Notes under the pieces: model-generated
Databases searched by the model: none
What the model saw: the letters and a program-made list of their open reading frames with translations, nothing else
What the model was told of the DNA's origin: nothing
Made by a program: the position numbers and the translations under genes
Shown: positions 6,933-7,759 of the stretch, one piece after another
Layout of the letters: every line of letters starts with the position of its first letter
Position numbering within the stretch: the stretch's first letter is position 1
From: Candidatus Segetimicrobium genomatis
Lineage (GTDB): Bacteria > Sysuimicrobiota > Sysuimicrobiia > Sysuimicrobiales > Segetimicrobiaceae
Direction of reading: 5' to 3'
Assembly (NCBI GenBank): GCA_005882445.1
Contig: VBAN01000034.1
Coordinates: 1-7,759, forward strand
DNA length: 7,759 nt

Positions 6933-7347
6933 CCGCGGCCCCCGGCTCCCCGGCGCCCCGCCCTGGGACGACGCTCGCGATCGCGTCGATGATCTTGGTG
7001 TAGCCCGTGCAGCGGCACAGGTTGCCCGCGATGGCGCGGCGGATCTCGGCGCGCGAGGCCGCCGGGTGGTCGCGGAGAAAGGCGTACGCGGTCAAGATCA
7101 TCCCGGGGATGCAGAAGCCGCACTGTATGCCGCCCTGGGTCACGAACGCCTCCTGCAGGGGGTGGAGCCGATCGCCGTCACCCAGGCCCCGCACGGTGGT
7201 GACCTGGCACCCGGCCGCGCGCGGCGCCAGCACGAGACAACTCGCCCCGAGGTCGTCTCTGAGAATTTCCAGCAGCGTCCGGTGCGCGGGCGTGCGAACC
7301 TCGCACGGACGGCCGTTGAGGATCAGGGCCACGGCGAGATCGGTCAC
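6925..7347 (-). CDS. [2Fe-2S] small subunit of the molybdenum hydroxylase, with an in-frame deletion of the N-terminal cluster loop
   Basis: A 140-residue electron-transfer subunit carrying electrons from molybdopterin to FAD. The C-terminal four-helix cluster domain is complete: GGIQCGFCIPGMIL (72-85, C76 and C79) and AGNLCRCTGYTKI (107-119, C111 and C113). The N-terminal ferredoxin-like fold begins normally (LALILNGRPCEV-like strand, then TLLEILRDDLG, 24-34), but G34-A-S joins directly to CLVLAPRAAG. Homologues have about 25 more residues here containing Cys-x4-Cys-x2-Cys; only the fourth ligand (C37) remains. Restored length would be about 165, normal for the family. The cluster could not form as written. 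The GTG start overlaps the FAD-subunit stop (GTGA), with GGAGGGGAG five bases upstream. Family and position are certain; whether the deletion is real is open. Confidence 0.9.
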   Translation of the reverse strand: MTDLAVALILNGRPCEVRTPAHRTLLEILRDDLGASCLVLAPRAAGCQVTTVRGLGDGDRLHPLQEAFVTQGGIQCGFCIPGMILTAYAFLRDHPAASRAEIRRAIAGNLCRCTGYTKIIDAIASVVPGRGAGEPGAAGG

Positions 7348-7759
7348 GCGGCTCCCCTCCGCGCCGCCACCGCCGCCCTGGCCAGCGCGCGCGCGGTCAG
7401 CACGCGGGCCAGATGCCGCCGGTAGGCGGCGGACGCATGGGCGTCCCCCTCCGGCTCGATCGCGCCGGTGTGCGCGGCGGCCCGGCGCAGCGTCTCAGGA
7501 TCAGGGCGCTGCCCCGCGAGCGCGGCCTCGGTCTCCGAGAGCCGCTGCGGGATTGACCCCACGCCGGCGAGGGCTACGCGGGCGCGGGCCACGGTCCCGT
7601 CCGGCGCAAGCTCCACCACGGCCACCGCGGCGACGATGGCAAAATCGCCGGCGCGCCGGCTGAACTCCTCGACCGCGGAGCCGGTCCCCGGGCCGAGGAC
7701 CGGGAGGCGCACCCCCACGATCAGCTCGCCCGGCCTCAGCGCGGTCACGAGCGCGCCGA
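7344..7759 (-). CDS. FAD-binding medium subunit of the molybdenum hydroxylase, C-terminal part
   Basis: The last 137 codons of a CoxM/XdhB-type flavoprotein; the frame is open through the window edge (GALVTALRPGELIVGVRLP), so the GTG at 7748 is internal, not a start. It contains the end of the FAD domain and the C-terminal CO-dehydrogenase flavoprotein domain: EEFSRRAGDFAIVAAVAVVEL, ARVALAGVGSIPQRLSETEAAL, and the closing HASAAYRRHLARVLTARAL typical of the family. It passes electrons from the iron-sulphur subunit to an external acceptor. The FAD-binding N-terminal motifs are outside the window. The stop TGA overlaps the GTG start of the small subunit by four bases. The order medium-small-large is the common coxMSL-like arrangement. 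No lesion is visible in this part. Confidence 0.92.
   Translation of the reverse strand, partial: GALVTALRPGELIVGVRLPVLGPGTGSAVEEFSRRAGDFAIVAAVAVVELAPDGTVARARVALAGVGSIPQRLSETEAALAGQRPDPETLRRAAAHTGAIEPEGDAHASAAYRRHLARVLTARALARAAVAARRGAA

Noticed and set aside
1..7759. CRISPR array, tRNA, rRNA, insertion sequence, toxin-antitoxin or novel defence system.
   Set aside because: No regularly spaced repeats, cloverleaf, transposase, terminal inverted repeats or defence-type proteins were seen; almost all sequence is accounted for by metabolic genes.

Overview
The window is GC-rich bacterial DNA with tight gene packing, GGAGG-type ribosome binding sites, GTG as well as ATG starts, and start/stop overlaps between cotranscribed genes. 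The gene families (CO-dehydrogenase/xanthine-dehydrogenase-type molybdenum hydroxylase, polar amino-acid ABC importer, enolase-superfamily enzyme, Rcp1-type response regulator) suit a heterotrophic soil or subsurface bacterium. Rokubacteria/Methylomirabilota, Chloroflexota or a GC-rich proteobacterium are all possible; no rRNA or other marker settles it. Both ends of the window cut through genes.

Layout: (1) 1-4008, minus strand, transcribed right to left: zinc-type medium-chain dehydrogenase, ABC permease, ABC ATPase, periplasmic amino-acid-type binding protein, then the N-terminal 160 residues of a mandelate racemase/muconate lactonizing enzyme homologue that runs off the left edge. This looks like an uptake-and-catabolism operon for a small organic acid or amino-acid-like compound. 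(2) 4009-4183, a 175-base divergent control region. (3) 4184-4600, plus strand, an orphan single-domain response regulator of the Rcp1 type. (4) 4641-7759, minus strand, a three-subunit molybdenum hydroxylase in the order FAD subunit (cut by the right edge), [2Fe-2S] subunit, molybdopterin subunit, with overlapping genes.

The most notable result is that three of the seven genes carry small deletions. The ATPase lacks about seven codons plus two bases just after the Walker B/D-loop and is frameshifted. The dehydrogenase has a one-base frameshift near its N terminus and an in-frame loss of about 14 residues that removes the usual Glu-Pro-Leu zinc-ligand segment. The [2Fe-2S] subunit has an in-frame loss of about 25 residues that removes three of the four cysteines of its plant-ferredoxin-type cluster. 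The remaining genes read intact over the parts visible. Either this is real decay of two operons or, at least as likely, a local assembly problem (collapse between short repeats); reads would decide. I found no new defence, mobile or RNA-guided system, no CRISPR array, no tRNA or rRNA, and no insertion sequence.
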